This document shows, piece after piece, positions 9,467-22,000 of a stretch of 64,000 bases of DNA. Source of the stretch: Trifolium pratense. Taxonomy: Eukaryota; Streptophyta; Magnoliopsida; Fabales; Fabaceae. Each line of letters starts with the position of its first letter. Position 1 is the stretch's first letter. A program made the translations under genes and the position numbers. The notes under the pieces were generated by a model that was not told where the DNA came from, did no database searches, and was given only the letters and a program-made list of their open reading frames with translations. The stretch spans positions 36,630,409 through 36,694,408 of the forward strand of contig NC_060065.1 of NCBI RefSeq assembly GCF_020283565.1, written 5' to 3'.

Positions 9467-12400
9467 TCATGATCCAGTTGATTGAACAAATTGTAGTCCT
9501 ATTTGCCGCTTTATGTGGTCAGGTATCAACTTATTAACAAGCTCTGGAGATGCTCCTGATAACTGTAAATTGGAAGAGTTAGATTATAGTTTATCATTTA
9601 TCATCATTTTTGTTTAACTAGGTTGTTGTTGATTGGGATGACAGAATGATAACACAGTTGTATGTTTTATTATGTCAATGCATAGTTAGGTAAAAAAAAC
9701 TAAAATGAATCCTGTGTATACACACTTGTTCCATGGATTGGTGAAATTTTAGGAAATGTATAAAATAGTTACTATCAATTTCATTATTGGTCTTGAAACT
9801 GTGTACAAATAGTTGACTGCTAGAAAAAGCTGACAAAGGAAGATATATTAAGGACTTACTTCCTGTTTGAAGTTGAAAAGAGGGGGAAACGGACGGCCAT
9901 TTGGCAGGCGAGCATTGGGTTCTCGAAGTTCATCAAAGAAAGGATGTGCACATGCTTCAAGCTTCATAACAAAATAAGTTGATAAGATAGTTTTCTAAAA
10001 TAATATTCATTGATTGATCAAATTCAGAAGAAATATAAACTGATGTAGATCAATATGTTTGATATTTTGAATACATGAAGAGAGAAAGGGCAATCAACTA
10101 CACTTACCGCAGTGCAACGAAGACTTGGGGAGTACTGCAAAAGACGGGAAGCAAGATCAATAGCTTCTGGAGGCATCTTTTTGTGGAAGATCTGCACAGT
10201 TTAGAAGTATTAGAGAATATGCAATAATATTTTCAAGGCAACTCAAATTTTGATCATCTAAAAAATAAGCAGACAGAAAAGAGATAGAGATGCATTACCT
10301 TGTGCCATGGGTGTGCTTTTATTTGCGGAAACCTGAAGTCATTGTAATTGGGATTCATGCAGCGTACTTCCTCCCGGGTGGGTGTTCCAAGAACCTTTAT
10401 AATATGTACGAGCTGGTCCACTGCATTTTCACCAGGGAATAATGGCTGCAAAAGATCATATAATCAAATGACATGTTGGTGGCAGATACTAATAGAAATG
10501 AATCATTTTTTAGTCGATGATGATGACGATGGCAACAACTACGAAAACAAAACAATGACACAAACCTGGCCCAAAAGCAGTTCAGCAAGGACACAGCCAG
10601 CTGACCAAATGTCAATTGAGGTAGTATACTCTGTAGCACCAAATATAAGTTCTGGAGCTCGATAAAATCGTGAACATATGTATGATATATTAGCTTCACC
10701 CTTGACCTGGCCAGACAAAGTCCAACGTTAGTCAGTACTAGAAATATTCCATTGGGGAGAAAAGAGAGAAATCAATTTCAAAGGGAAAACTAAGCATATT
10801 AAAATACAGGTGCCCACCAAAGAAAGAAAACTAAGCATATTAAAATAAGAGTAGGTCAACATACCAGCATTTTTGCACTTCCAAAATCACATAACTTAAC
10901 TTGATGTGAAAGAGGATCAACCTGGAGAATAAACAGAATGGCATCAGGGCCAGATGCAATTACTACTTTTACGAAAGAATTCTGACTTGTAATGTATATT
11001 CAGTAACAGCATATAAACAAACCAGTATATTTTGAGGCTTTAAATCCCTGTGGCAAACTCCGGGAACAGTGTGGATATAAGCCAACCCCCTGAAGATCTG
11101 CATCCCAGCCACAAATTTTTATCAATGAATGGATGAATAAATCAGACAAGCTTTTTATTCAGCAGTAAGTTGAGGGCATACCTGGTACATATAAAGTTTC
11201 ACATAGATGATTGGTATTCTCTGATTAGCATTGTTATAGTGCTTTAAGACCCGATACATGGACTCTGGAACATATTCCATCACCAAATTCAGAAAAAGTT
11301 CATCTGTACTTGTTGTGGAAAAGAAGCAATGTTTCAAAGTGACCACATTTGGATGATCCATCACACGCATCAACTGTAGTTCACGGTTCTTATATCTTCG
11401 GTCTTGTAAAACTTTCTTAATGGCCACCGCTTCACCTGTTTCCAAGCATTTTGCCTGGAAAAAAAAAATCATCAGCATGTGCCACAAAAATAGATCGAGA
11501 CAGCAACAGTTATGAATCTAGTATTCGGCTATTAGCATACCTGGAAGACAATTCCAAATGAACCAGTTCCTACAACGCGCTCTGCCATGTAACTAATAGT
11601 CTGCAAGAATCATTGTACAAGATGTCAAACTTGTAATCCAGAATAGATGTCAAATGAAATTATTAAGAACTCAGAAAATCACTCAAACTCGAAATTGTAA
11701 TGTTACCAGTGAAACAGGATTTACAAAAGAAAGTACCTGTTTAGGCTCCCCATTTTTGCCTCCAATTGTTGTCGATATGATATGACCAGTGAGGGAATCA
11801 TTCCCATTGATAACAGAAGTAGACATCTCCTGTTGAATTATCATGTTTATCACAAGATAGATGGAGTATTAGAATGATGAATTTCTCACAAAATACTTAT
11901 AAACGATTTGGTTTCAAAACGAAGATAAATATAGAAAGAATATGATTAACTAATTGGCGAACATATAAAAAACAAGTAAAGACTATGATGACGAACAAGA
12001 TACATAATTAAACCACCACATATCAACAGCATACTCAATAACACACGAGATATAACATGAAGAAGTAAAATCTGTAAAGCAACTTATGATGATAGGATAC
12101 TGCATGAATCTGGTTAAGGAAATAAGCTGCTAAAAGTTAAAGACCAAGGAACCAAGAACTACATCAGCACTCAGTACAAAGGACAAACTTAGCTTGCATC
12201 AAACTTTTATTGAAAAAATTGAAGTAAGAAATAAAAGCAACACAACAAAATATGTTGCTAAAATATATTAAAATTATATAACAAAACAACAGCTAGAAGC
12301 ACAGAACAATAAATTGAATAAAAATATGTTCATCAAAATCACAAATCAAAGTGATTTACTACACATAAAGCAAGCTAGAAGCTGTAAATAACTAGCAACC

Positions 12401-12914
12401 AATCATAGATTCATGACAAACAAACAAAACAAATTGTTAAGAGATCAACTTCAACATAACAACCATGATCTGATTATAACATAACTGTCGGCAACAAACA
12501 AATCTTCAAAAAAAAAAAAAATACAAAACCCAGTTCAGAACCTCTCTCCTTGAAAAAAAATAAAAAATCAAGCTTTATACAAACCCATAGATCAACTCAA
12601 AAATAAGTAAAATGGGTCTTATTTGTTAAGCTCAAAGAACAAATTTTTAGCAAAGAATCTAATTTCCCCCAAATTAAGAAACCCTAATGTTCCTTTATCA
12701 GCTAACAAAAAAAAAAGGAAATTTTTTAAGGAATTTCACAAACCCCAGATAAATTTAAGCTTCATACTCCAACAAAAACAGAAAATCAAACAAAAAATTC
12801 CATTCAAGGTGGATGATTCAACTTTTTCACCAACCAAACAATTAATATATCAAAAAAGCTGAAAAATAAGAGAGATTTTTTTTTTAGGTGAAAAAGTACC
12901 TTATCCTCAGACAT
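9467..12914 (-). CDS. GSK3/SHAGGY-like protein kinase
   Basis: Eleven coding exons on the minus strand: 12914-12900, 11829-11737, 11600-11541, 11454-11182, 11097-11023, 10921-10865, 10706-10566, 10445-10299, 10191-10108, 9961-9860 and 9562-9467. Every exon is a multiple of three, giving 380 residues. Seen: glycine loop [13 protein letters not shown] lysine in VAIKKV (about residue 69), the plant GSK3 block [15 protein letters not shown], catalytic HRDLKPQN (about 163-170), DFGSAK (about 184), and the activation-loop tyrosine in [13 protein letters not shown] (Y200). The C-terminus reads [14 protein letters not shown]. These kinases phosphorylate S/T-x-x-x-S/T substrates in brassinosteroid, stress and developmental signalling. 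[23 protein letters not shown] and the short N-terminus favour the AtSK3x/4x groups over BIN2; this subgroup call is from memory. The first exon holds only five codons, followed by a long 1.07-kb intron. Confidence 0.96.
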
Positions 12915-12968
12915 GGCTGAGGGAAGAGGAAGAGAAGAAAGAAGAGGAAGAAGTTAAGAAAGAAGGGT

Positions 12969-12990
12969 GAAGAAGAAGAAGAAGAAGAAG
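12969..12990. repeat. (GAA)n run in the GSK3-like 5' leader
   Basis: About seven GAA triplets (CTT on the transcript strand), followed by GGTGGTGG-type repeats, just upstream of the start at 12914. Pyrimidine-rich leaders of this kind are common in plant genes; any regulatory role is inference. Confidence 0.8.
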
Positions 12991-15473
12991 AGAATGGTGG
13001 TGGTGGAAGAGAGGAAAGTAAGAAGAGAGAAATGAAGGACCCAGCAAGAGAAAGACAAGTCCATGTGATTACAGCTCTCTCTCTTTTTCCTTTCTTTTCT
13101 TTTTTTTCTTTTTTATTAATTTCTTTTTTGGACTTTTCCTAATTTTATTGACCAGCTTTGCAGATTAGGAAGACCTTGCTGTTAATACAATCATTAGACG
13201 TGCTTAATTTAACATGTCGGTCAAAATAACATGTCTTTTCGTTTAATTTAATATAAGTACTGTATTTCTAGTTAACCATGGGTCATTAGTTAAAAGAAAT
13301 AAATTGGTCATGTTAACATTTATCATAACGAAAAATGTGTCTTATATAAACACAAAAAAGTTGACAAAAATACAATATTAATTTTTCTCCACTCACAGCA
13401 CGTATATCGAAATGTGTAAAAAATATTTAAAAAAATAAAAAGTATAGTTTTGTTGTATTTTTGTTAAAAAAATGTGTTTGAATAACATTTTTCTAACAGA
13501 AAATATTAAGGTATTTTGTTATACAAACACTGTATTCAATAATAAAATAAATTTAATGATTAAAGAGTTAAAATGTATAAATTTTAAAAAATAATTTCTA
13601 TATTTAGTTGTGTAACATCAGATCTTTAACATTCTGCAATAAAATAAGAAAATTATAAATGACTTGCATGTTTTTACAATAGATTATATTTTCTTTTTGT
13701 TTATAACAGAGCTGAGAATTGAACTATGATTTAGTGGACTATATATTTTGATAGTTAGTTCAAAAGTCTATTTGGTAAGGTCTAATCATGAGTTTATATC
13801 AATAGTTATGATATAAAGGGGTGAGATGGGTAGCTCAACTAGTTAAGCAAGGATGAAAAAAACTAACATAATATTGTAATATACTAACAATTTGTCATTA
13901 AAAAAAAGTTATGTTATAAGTTTATATTATTAAAATATAGCTGTTTGGTAATATTTCGATCTAAAATTTAGATTCACAATAGTGACGATGAATTGAAAGA
14001 AGAAACTCTTAACCTTGAGATGGGGGTGATTGGTAGGACATCATACATCAGTGGTTGGTAGGACCATGAAACTACGGTGGTTGGTAGGCCCCACATCTTC
14101 GACGTCGGACTCAGAGCCAAGAGTGTACTTGTAAATACTATGATAATCAAGTAAAAATTGTTGTAAATGTGAGATTTTAGAGGTTAAGATAGTCCATATC
14201 TGAGTCTAGATCATGAGATGGATTTTATAATAGGAGAATTACCTAAGACCTTCAATCCAATAGTTCCCGATAGATTCAACGACTTTGTTCTCTTGAGTAG
14301 AGAGCGTAGGTCTACTGTGTGGTTCATCCTAGCGCTAGGACTTGAAGTTACTTGATCTAGTAAAAGAATGGATAAGCCTTGTTCATTTTTTAAGAAAAAC
14401 TGGTAGCATTTTTTATTAGTTTATAATAAGTTTTACTAAACTATTTCATGGGGTGTTTAAGATTATGTCATTTTATATTTATCAATTAATTCAACTGCTA
14501 GTGTTATTGGACAGAACAAATTTTATCCACTACCCCCCACTAGCTTATCTAATATCCACTATTTATTTATATTTATCAAATAGAGTCTAAATTTACAGAT
14601 AATTCACACACGTGTTAGATTATTTCTTTTCTTTTGAATAGCCAAAAGGCATGAAATCTTAAAAAAAAAAACTACATCTTCACAATCCGCGGTGTCAAAA
14701 AAATGCCAACAAATCAACTAAAAATAAAGATCTAATTTTAAGTACAATATTACTCGTTCGAACTCAAAAAAAAATTTGTTTTTACAAACCAAATTTTCTA
14801 ATATATCCACAAAAACATTTACTTCTCTAAACAAGTAATGACCTCATAACCTCCCAATTTAAGTAAACCCAGCAAATTATCTCTAATATTCTGCAAAATA
14901 CTCCAATCACATGTCTAATTTTATGCTATTGTTTTAACTTTTAAGCAACCATAGTCCATATATGGGTGTTAGGTTCAGAACACACACAAAGAGATATATG
15001 TTAAATCGACAACGATCAGTGAAAATGAAAGTGATCTTTTTTCTAATTCTAGGGGCAACATTATTGTTGTTTTAAGAAAAAAAGATGTGTACAATTTTTA
15101 GATGTACCGGTACAGAGTGAATCAGTGAATCTGTTACTATCACCTAAGAATACCAATTTTAGTATGAGACTTTTTAATTTTTTAAATTTGATGACGGTAA
15201 GAAATTAATGGGTCAGAATTGTACCAGTACCATGGAAAAGTTAATTTGCTCTAATTGTTTGTAGGTTTGAACAAGACTAGGTCTTTTACCACTCCACGCA
15301 GACATGTTAGCTATAGAAAAGTGAGACGCAAATATTTTAAGAAAAATATTAAATATTATAGACAGGTTCAAGTGATTTTTTTTAATTTTTTTGGTACATG
15401 ACAGGTTCAAGTGATTAAAATGCTCAAAAAAAAATTCAAGTGAATTATAAATTCTTTTTTGAACCAAACAAAC
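12991..15473. other. Intergenic AT-rich DNA upstream of the GSK3-like gene
   Basis: No gene recognised. Around 13080-13120 lies a CT-rich promoter-proximal run. At 14030-14090 the word GGTTGGTAGG occurs three times within 60 bases, perhaps from a decayed element. A tRNA-like GTAGCTCAACTAGTTAAGC at 13831 may be a SINE scrap. The rest holds no convincing open frame. Confidence 0.5.
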
Positions 15474-15937
15474 TTAATTCATATCATTAACTAATAAATG
15501 TTCAATACATAAAGGAATAATCTCAAATCTCTGGAAACTTGCCCAAACATTGGCCGCCCTAGCAAGAGTATGAGCAACCAAATTCGCTTGTCTCCTAACA
15601 AACTTAACCTCAAAGTTTACAGAAGATGACATAAGAAGAATAATGTCGTTAACAATTAAACTAAATTCCGAATTGTCCCGTCTTCTCGAATGGATGGCGT
15701 CAACCAATAACTTTGAGTCACTTTCAAATTGGACTCTCTCAAATCCACGATGGATAGCCTCTTTCATTGCATGTAATAGTGACAATGCTTCGTCTTCCAA
15801 TATGGAATAAAAAGGTTGCCGCCATTGAGTCAAGCCGGCCACAAAATGCTCATTGGCATTACAAAAGCAAAGACTCATAGAAGTAACACCGAATCCACTT
15901 ACAAACGCAACATCAACATTACACTTTAATAAATTCT
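15474..15937 (-). pseudogene. RNase H domain fragment of a non-LTR retrotransposon
   Basis: The open frame on the minus strand starts upstream of its first Met with LKCNVDVAF, the usual beginning of the plant LINE-type RNase H domain. It continues with QPFYSILEDEALSLLHAM, the acidic core FESDSKLLVDAI and the C-terminal VRRQANLVAHTLARAA, which carries the conserved histidine and asparagine region. There is no reverse transcriptase beside it, so this is a 5' truncated LINE relic or a free-standing RNase H-like fragment. No poly(A) tail is obvious at 15470. Confidence 0.75.
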
Positions 15938-15939
15938 AG

Positions 15940-17450
15940 TTAAAAATAAACTATTTGAAAAAAGTTCGAGATTAAATTATAACTGAAACAATTTTTTTTA
16001 GATTTTATTAAAATAGGACCAAACTCCAAATTAATTATTCACTCCAATTTCTAGTTAAAGAGCAAACACATGCTAAATTGTGAGTTGGTTCCATATTAGT
16101 TCTCCAATTTTTTTAGTATCAAAGTGGAGCTCATGTGGTCTTCTTTGGTTATCATATGATTTTCTTCAATAACCTCGTTGTCGTTCTAGCAAGTGGTATT
16201 TGGATCCTCTCTTGTCCATTTACCGATATTTGGATCTAAATTTGAACTAGAAACATAAATTTTTTATGACAATTTTGCTTATAAATATACTTGTATTGTT
16301 TGAGTCAAAGAAAAATGTATATGGTATTGTTTTAGTCTATGCGCCCTGACGACCTTCTCCATTGGCGGGTCTTTATAGAATTACCTCAACAACCTTAGAC
16401 CCAATATTAATGGACCATGACTTTTGATAGGCGATTTTAATTAGGTTATTAGTGTAGGTGATGTGTTTAGAGGGCTCATTTCTCACTGTTTTTTTAATGA
16501 ATGGTTGAAAATGATCATTGATATTAATTATTGAATGATTAGAATTAGTGACTGGAGTTGAATAGTAATCTGTCAAGTTTAAAGTTGATCGGGATATCTG
16601 TAAACATTTTGACGTTCAAATCAGTAAGAGAATATGAAGTGAGAAGTTTTAGGATAAAAAATATGCATACCTAAAGAAGTATTTAATTATAGGTCGTGAC
16701 ACGGAGTCTTCGGTCAATGATGAGGAGGATGCGATTACAAATCGCTCATCAATGATTGAATTGATTTTAGGCCATTAAAGTCATTTATTAGTTACACAAA
16801 CAATACGAAACTCAAGGGTTCTGCCCGTTGTGATAAGTAGAATGTGGACTTCCAATGTGGGTCTATTGGGGCTATTTTGGGTTGCGTGGACTTGATGAAC
16901 ATGAGCCTCGGTCCAATCTAGAACAATAATTTTGAGTGAGATTTGAGAGAAAAACCAAAATGAATCTTTTAAATGGATGAATGATTAACATGAAGTTTGA
17001 CAATTAGATAAATTTTTTTTTTACACAACAATTAGATAAAACTTAAAAGACTAAAAACATATTTTTATCAATCAATTTTCAGTGCTTAAATGTATAGTAG
17101 AACTAGTTCTTAATTTATTCAATTCAAATTTGTTATGAGCAGCAATAGGAATTCAAAGTTCAAATTTCATTAACTGAACCGGTTCCAATATGAAAACTTG
17201 AAAACTTATGCAAGTTTGACGTCAACGGAGAAAATAGTAGTAACATCAACCAAAGACCTAAGTTAACTACTCTATATGTCCACTTGTGTATGACGTAACT
17301 TCTAATAAATCTAACAAAAGTCTTTGTTTAGAACACTTCAATACTTAGTTCCTTAATTATTTACTCTAACATTTGATTTTTTATTAGTGCAACGACACAA
17401 ATTAGAATTTGAATTTCCATACAAAAATCTGAATAGTAAAGTGGTTAGTT
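15940..17450. other. Anonymous AT-rich intergenic DNA
   Basis: No gene, RNA or clear repeat recognised. Only short shadow frames are present. Confidence 0.45.
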
Positions 17451-17454
17451 ATCT

Positions 17455-17587
17455 GACACTAGCTCAACCGGCAGAAATGTTAAAATTGTTAGTGTCGAAT
17501 GTCACGACCGGAGTTCGAATCCCGATCACTTCACTTTATGTGTTTGAGTTCTCAATAGTTTTGTCATTTCGCATATTAAAAAAAAAT
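17455..17587 (+). mobile_element. tRNA-derived SINE relic
   Basis: An A-box-like CTAGCTCAACCGGCAG and a B-box-like CGGAGTTCGAATCCC are spaced about 50 bases apart, as in a polymerase III promoter with an enlarged tRNA loop. A unique body and a short A run at 17579-17586 follow. It is not a functional tRNA, since the arms do not fold. Confidence 0.6.
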
Positions 17588-17721
17588 GATTAGTTATCTA
17601 ATCTCTTAAAACACTATGTCATGGGTTCGATACCTAGACAACTGCATGTTTTTATTATAAAAAAATTGAATTTCCACCGAGCAAGATATCCATAAAGGGA
17701 AATAAGTACGGTATAAAATAA

Positions 17722-17853
17722 CACTCTTTCGTCTTAAATATAAGATATATTTGAATCAACAAAAATTATATATCTAGTCCAATTTTTATATCAAATACAT
17801 TAATTTTTGTTAATCTATATCTTTATTTTATATTTAGGATATGAGAGAGTATT
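17722..17853. repeat. Stowaway-type MITE
   Basis: The left end ACTCTTTCGTCTTAAATATAA is mirrored at the right by TATATTTAGGATATGAGAGAGTA, a diverged form of the CTCCCTCCGTCC termini of plant Tc1/mariner MITEs. AT-rich arms pair across the centre (TACATTAATTTTTG). Confidence 0.6.
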
Positions 17854-17859
17854 AGAATA

Positions 17860-18855
17860 GTTACTACTTAGTAACATATGCATTTGATCTACTAAAAAAT
17901 AAAAAACTGGACAAGAGAAAGTTAATTGTACGATGATTGATTTTAAAATTGTTCCTGACCGGATAAATTAGAGACCAAATTAAGGATTGGACAAAAATTG
18001 AAATTTTTGTTCCCCACTAAATCACGAGACCGTTTGTCTTCTGCATAAATTGTCTAAAATATTAAAATAATTTTTTATCAACCAAACATTCTACAAGACA
18101 AAATTCATTTATTCAATACCTTTTGTTTTGAGAAAATTTATTCAATACTTTAAACAGTTGTTTTGTGTTATTTAGACTTGTACGTACTTACATTTTGTAA
18201 CGTTTATTTATACGGTGGATATGGGTGTGTAAAGAGTAAAGACCCACCAAATTATACAACTACACAACGATATTAGAATAGAAATCAAAAGAACATATAA
18301 GAGAAGATGTTGAAAATGTTAGTTGATATTGTCATTCACTCCACTCTTCCTCCTTTGATTGATTTTCAAATATGGAATTATAAACACATGAAGGAAACTA
18401 TTGTTGTGTTTGGTGGGAAGTTGTTGTTTGTTCAATATCTGATGATTCTTGTTTCATAAGACAAGTTCTTAATACATTAAGTTGAGTTTTCACCTTTCGC
18501 TTGGATTGCACTCATTCATTTCATCAACTTTCTTAGTCATATATCTCCATCACCTACTTCTTAGCTTCACTTCAAATTCATACAAGATAAACTTTCTTAC
18601 TCTTTTTTCTAAGTACACATTGCCACCAAACTTCAATTCTAATGGATTAACTTGGTTCATTTTTAGAACCAACACCCCACAAACATTAACTTTTTCATGC
18701 TTCTTGTTTGAGTTCAACCAATCATCATTGGTCTTAATTGAGTTCATCATATGTAACAAAACAAAGAGATGGATGATACCAACTTCAATAGTTGTATGTA
18801 GTCGCTTTGAGCTTCATTTATCGGTGATAGTATTTGACACGGTTCAGGGATAATC
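17860..18855. other. Upstream region of the O-fucosyltransferase gene
   Basis: AT-rich DNA without a recognised gene. An open frame at 18482-18853 has no domain and is probably chance. The gene's promoter or a leader intron may lie here, but no TATA box could be chosen with confidence. Confidence 0.4.
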
Positions 18856-18939
18856 TTGTAAACTGAACTGTCGTATTTAAATACAAGTTGTACTATGTAG
18901 ATCCTAAGTTTGATTAATAGAAAGGTATTGTAGCTGTAC

Positions 18940-19045
18940 TACAGTCGGAGAGGTATAGACACAATTAGTCGAACTTTGTGATCAAACATCGTGTGTTACC
19001 TATTTGTGTTTCTTTCATATCTTTTACTTTTGAACCGGGTTGTTG
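18940..19045 (+). repeat. Retroelement-LTR-like leader of the O-fucosyltransferase gene
   Basis: The block GTCGAACTTTGTGATCAA with preceding AGACACAATT recurs almost unchanged at 49131-49158, in NAT intron 3. After it, both copies run through weakly similar T-rich DNA to an (A/G)(A/G)CCGG(A/G)TT word followed by GTTGT. In the copy here the similarity stops a few bases before the ATG at 19050. The shape resembles the 3' end of a Copia LTR; the assignment is inference from two copies. Confidence 0.45.
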
Positions 19046-19049
19046 TATA

Positions 19050-22000
19050 ATGGGAAAACAAGGGTCTCCAAGAAGTCCACATCCTGAGTTTAAGGGTGCT
19101 GCTAGAGCAATGTTAGGAATGAAAGATTACAAGATAACAAGCAATGATCCTCCTTCTTGGAAGAGGATGACCGGGGTCGATTATCGTTGGCATTCCAAAA
19201 CTTTGGTGTTACATGGGCTGAAAAGTGATTCTACAAAATACAATTCTATTAAGGGGTTCTATGTTGGGAAAAAGAACATTAGAACTATTGTTCTCATGTT
19301 TGGATTGTTAGGTTGTCTTTTCCTTCTTGATTCTATTTTCATATCCTTTTTTGAGTTTGAAAATCTTCAACCAAGTACAGGCTTAAATAATTCAAGTGAA
19401 CTTCAGGTATAATCAGTATAACACATTATTTTAAGCTATAGTTGCATATTTCATGCAGAGTAGAATTGAAGTTACCAAATATAATTCTAAAATTCATGCC
19501 ATATTTTTCTTTGATATTTGTTAATTGGTATTACATAATTAACACATTTTTTAATGTGAAGGGTTCAGATTCCTACATCAGCAAGAAACGATCGCCTATA
19601 TATATGTATGATCGTCTTCTGAACTTGGCTTCCAGTGCTCTTGCAGAGGTATGAACTATGAAGTATGAAACAGTTTTCAGATTGATGCATGATTTTAGAT
19701 CATCTTTATAACCTAATTACTTAGCTTTTTTGTTACTACAGAAAGAGTTCAAGCAAGAGTCATCCAAATTATGGATGGAACCATATAAGCATGCATCTTT
19801 ATGGAAACCTTGTGCACAAAGAAAAGTTCAAAGCAATCCAGGTACATAAACTTTTCTTATGGATTTTGCTGGTCTTATAACACTTGTAAATTATTTAACA
19901 TATACTACTTAAAATTTGTTATTTAGTGACAAATTTAGTGATTGGAATATTTCAGTATCTCTATCGACCAATTTAGCCACTGATTTTCCAAATTGGTCGC
20001 TAAATCGGCTGCTAAATGAGTTTGTGACCAATTTAGAAACTAGTTTAAAAAATCTAGCTAAATCAGTAGTTGCTAATGCTAGGGTTCAATTTAGTGACCA
20101 ATTTGAATTTTTGTTCTCTAAATCATTTGCTAAATTCGTTACTATATCATTACTTCTTTCACTAAGTTTTACGATTTGTGACAGGGAAATCGGCGAAAAC
20201 TAATGGCTACATATTAGTTAGTGCAAATGGTGGTCTTAATCAACAGCGAGTTGCTGTAAGTATTGGCAATTAATTTACATCATTCCTCATATTAACATAT
20301 CAATCTTTGATTTTATTAGATAATTCAAATAAACCTATAATTCATCATTCAATATGATCTTGATTTGTATCCATTCTTTATGAAATCTCCAATAATGGAA
20401 CTAATGAGACTATTGTAGTGAATACAGATTTGTAATGCTGTGGCTGTGGCTTCTGTCCTAAATGCAACTCTAGTTATTCCAAAATTTCTTTACAGCAATG
20501 TATGGAAGGATCCGAGGTATAATAAATATGTTTAGAACTATACTTCTGAGAATTAATTTTTCATTGAAACGTATACAATATCATTTGAATGACTCAATAG
20601 TTGATTTATATGCTTCATTTTAAAAAAAATTGCAGCCAGTTTGGTGACATATATCAGGAAGAGTATTTCATAAATATCCTTAAAGACGATATCAATATTG
20701 TGAAGGAACTTCCACCTGATATGAAATCTATGGATGCAAAAGCAATTGGAAGCCAGGTTCATAATCTTATATTCAATGTACTTGAGAACACATATTGCAC
20801 TTTTTATAGCAATATCAGTAATTAAACACCTTGCATTTTAGGTTACAGATGCAGTTCTTGCAAAGGAGGCCACAATTGCTGACTACGTTAAAATTGTGCT
20901 TCCTCTTCTGTTGAAACATAGAGTTGTTCACTTTCTCGGATATGGAAATCGACTTGGTTTTGATCCTATGGCTTCTGATATTCAGGTCACAAATTTACCT
21001 CATTTGTCAAGTTTTGTATATACTACTAGTTTATTAGAAATTTGCCGTACATTCAATAGTCATCAGTATCCATGAAGCATTACACGTGACACCGGACATG
21101 ACACTGCCACATAAACTACAATAATAATTCAAGAAAATAGAAGTTATTGAAAGTAACTATGTGTCTGTGTCATGTCGGTGTTGGACACTTTTACTCTCTT
21201 AATCTTAATAATATAGTATTTTAGTGTACTATAAGGTTTAAGGGTGCATTTCTATATGTTTTAAAATGATTGCAGAGGTTAAGATGCAAATGCAATTTCC
21301 ATGCTTTGAAATTTGTTCCAAAAATTCAACAAGTCGCCTCTCTATTGATCAAAAGGATCAGAAAACACAGTGCTTCAAAAAGCATGTTAGACAGTCAGTT
21401 AGTGGGGAAGTTCATCGACAACAAGTACAATCACGAAGCTGCAAAGGGATCAAAAAAATATCTTGCTTTGCACTTAAGATTTGAAATAGATATGGTGGCA
21501 TATTCCTTGTGTGAGTTTGGAGGAGGCGAAAATGAGAGAAAGGAACTTCAAGCCTACAGAGAAAGACATTTCCCTCTCTTTCTTGAGCGCTTGAAGAATT
21601 CGACGTATGCATGTTTCTTCTACTATTTGCTTTTCAACACAATGTTTTTGGCTGATAAATATCCTTGTTAATTTTTTTGTTGTATGTTCTATTGATTGTT
21701 CTTAGCTCTATTTCTCCAATGAATTTGAGAAAAAAGGGAAGATGTCCATTGACACCAGAAGAAGCAGCACTTGTTCTAGCAGGTTTTGGTTTCAAACAAG
21801 AAACTTACATTTACTTGGCTGGTTCTCATATCTATGGGGGAAACTCAAGAATGGAGGCCTTCAATAGACTCTATCCCAATGTAGTCACAAAGGAAAACCT
21901 GCTTACAACCACAGAACTAGCACCTTTCAGAAATTTTTCATCTCAGGTATAGCTATTAGATTTAGTGCATCTTTGGATTCTTATTCATATTGTAACCTAT

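Noticed and set aside
18482..18853. 123-residue plus-strand open frame upstream of OFUT
   Set aside because: Ser/Phe/Leu-rich translation of AT-rich DNA, with an open antisense frame over the same bases and no recognisable domain.
21266..21484. 72-residue frame overlapping OFUT exon 8
   Set aside because: Alternative frame of a real exon whose correct frame gives the HLRFE motif.
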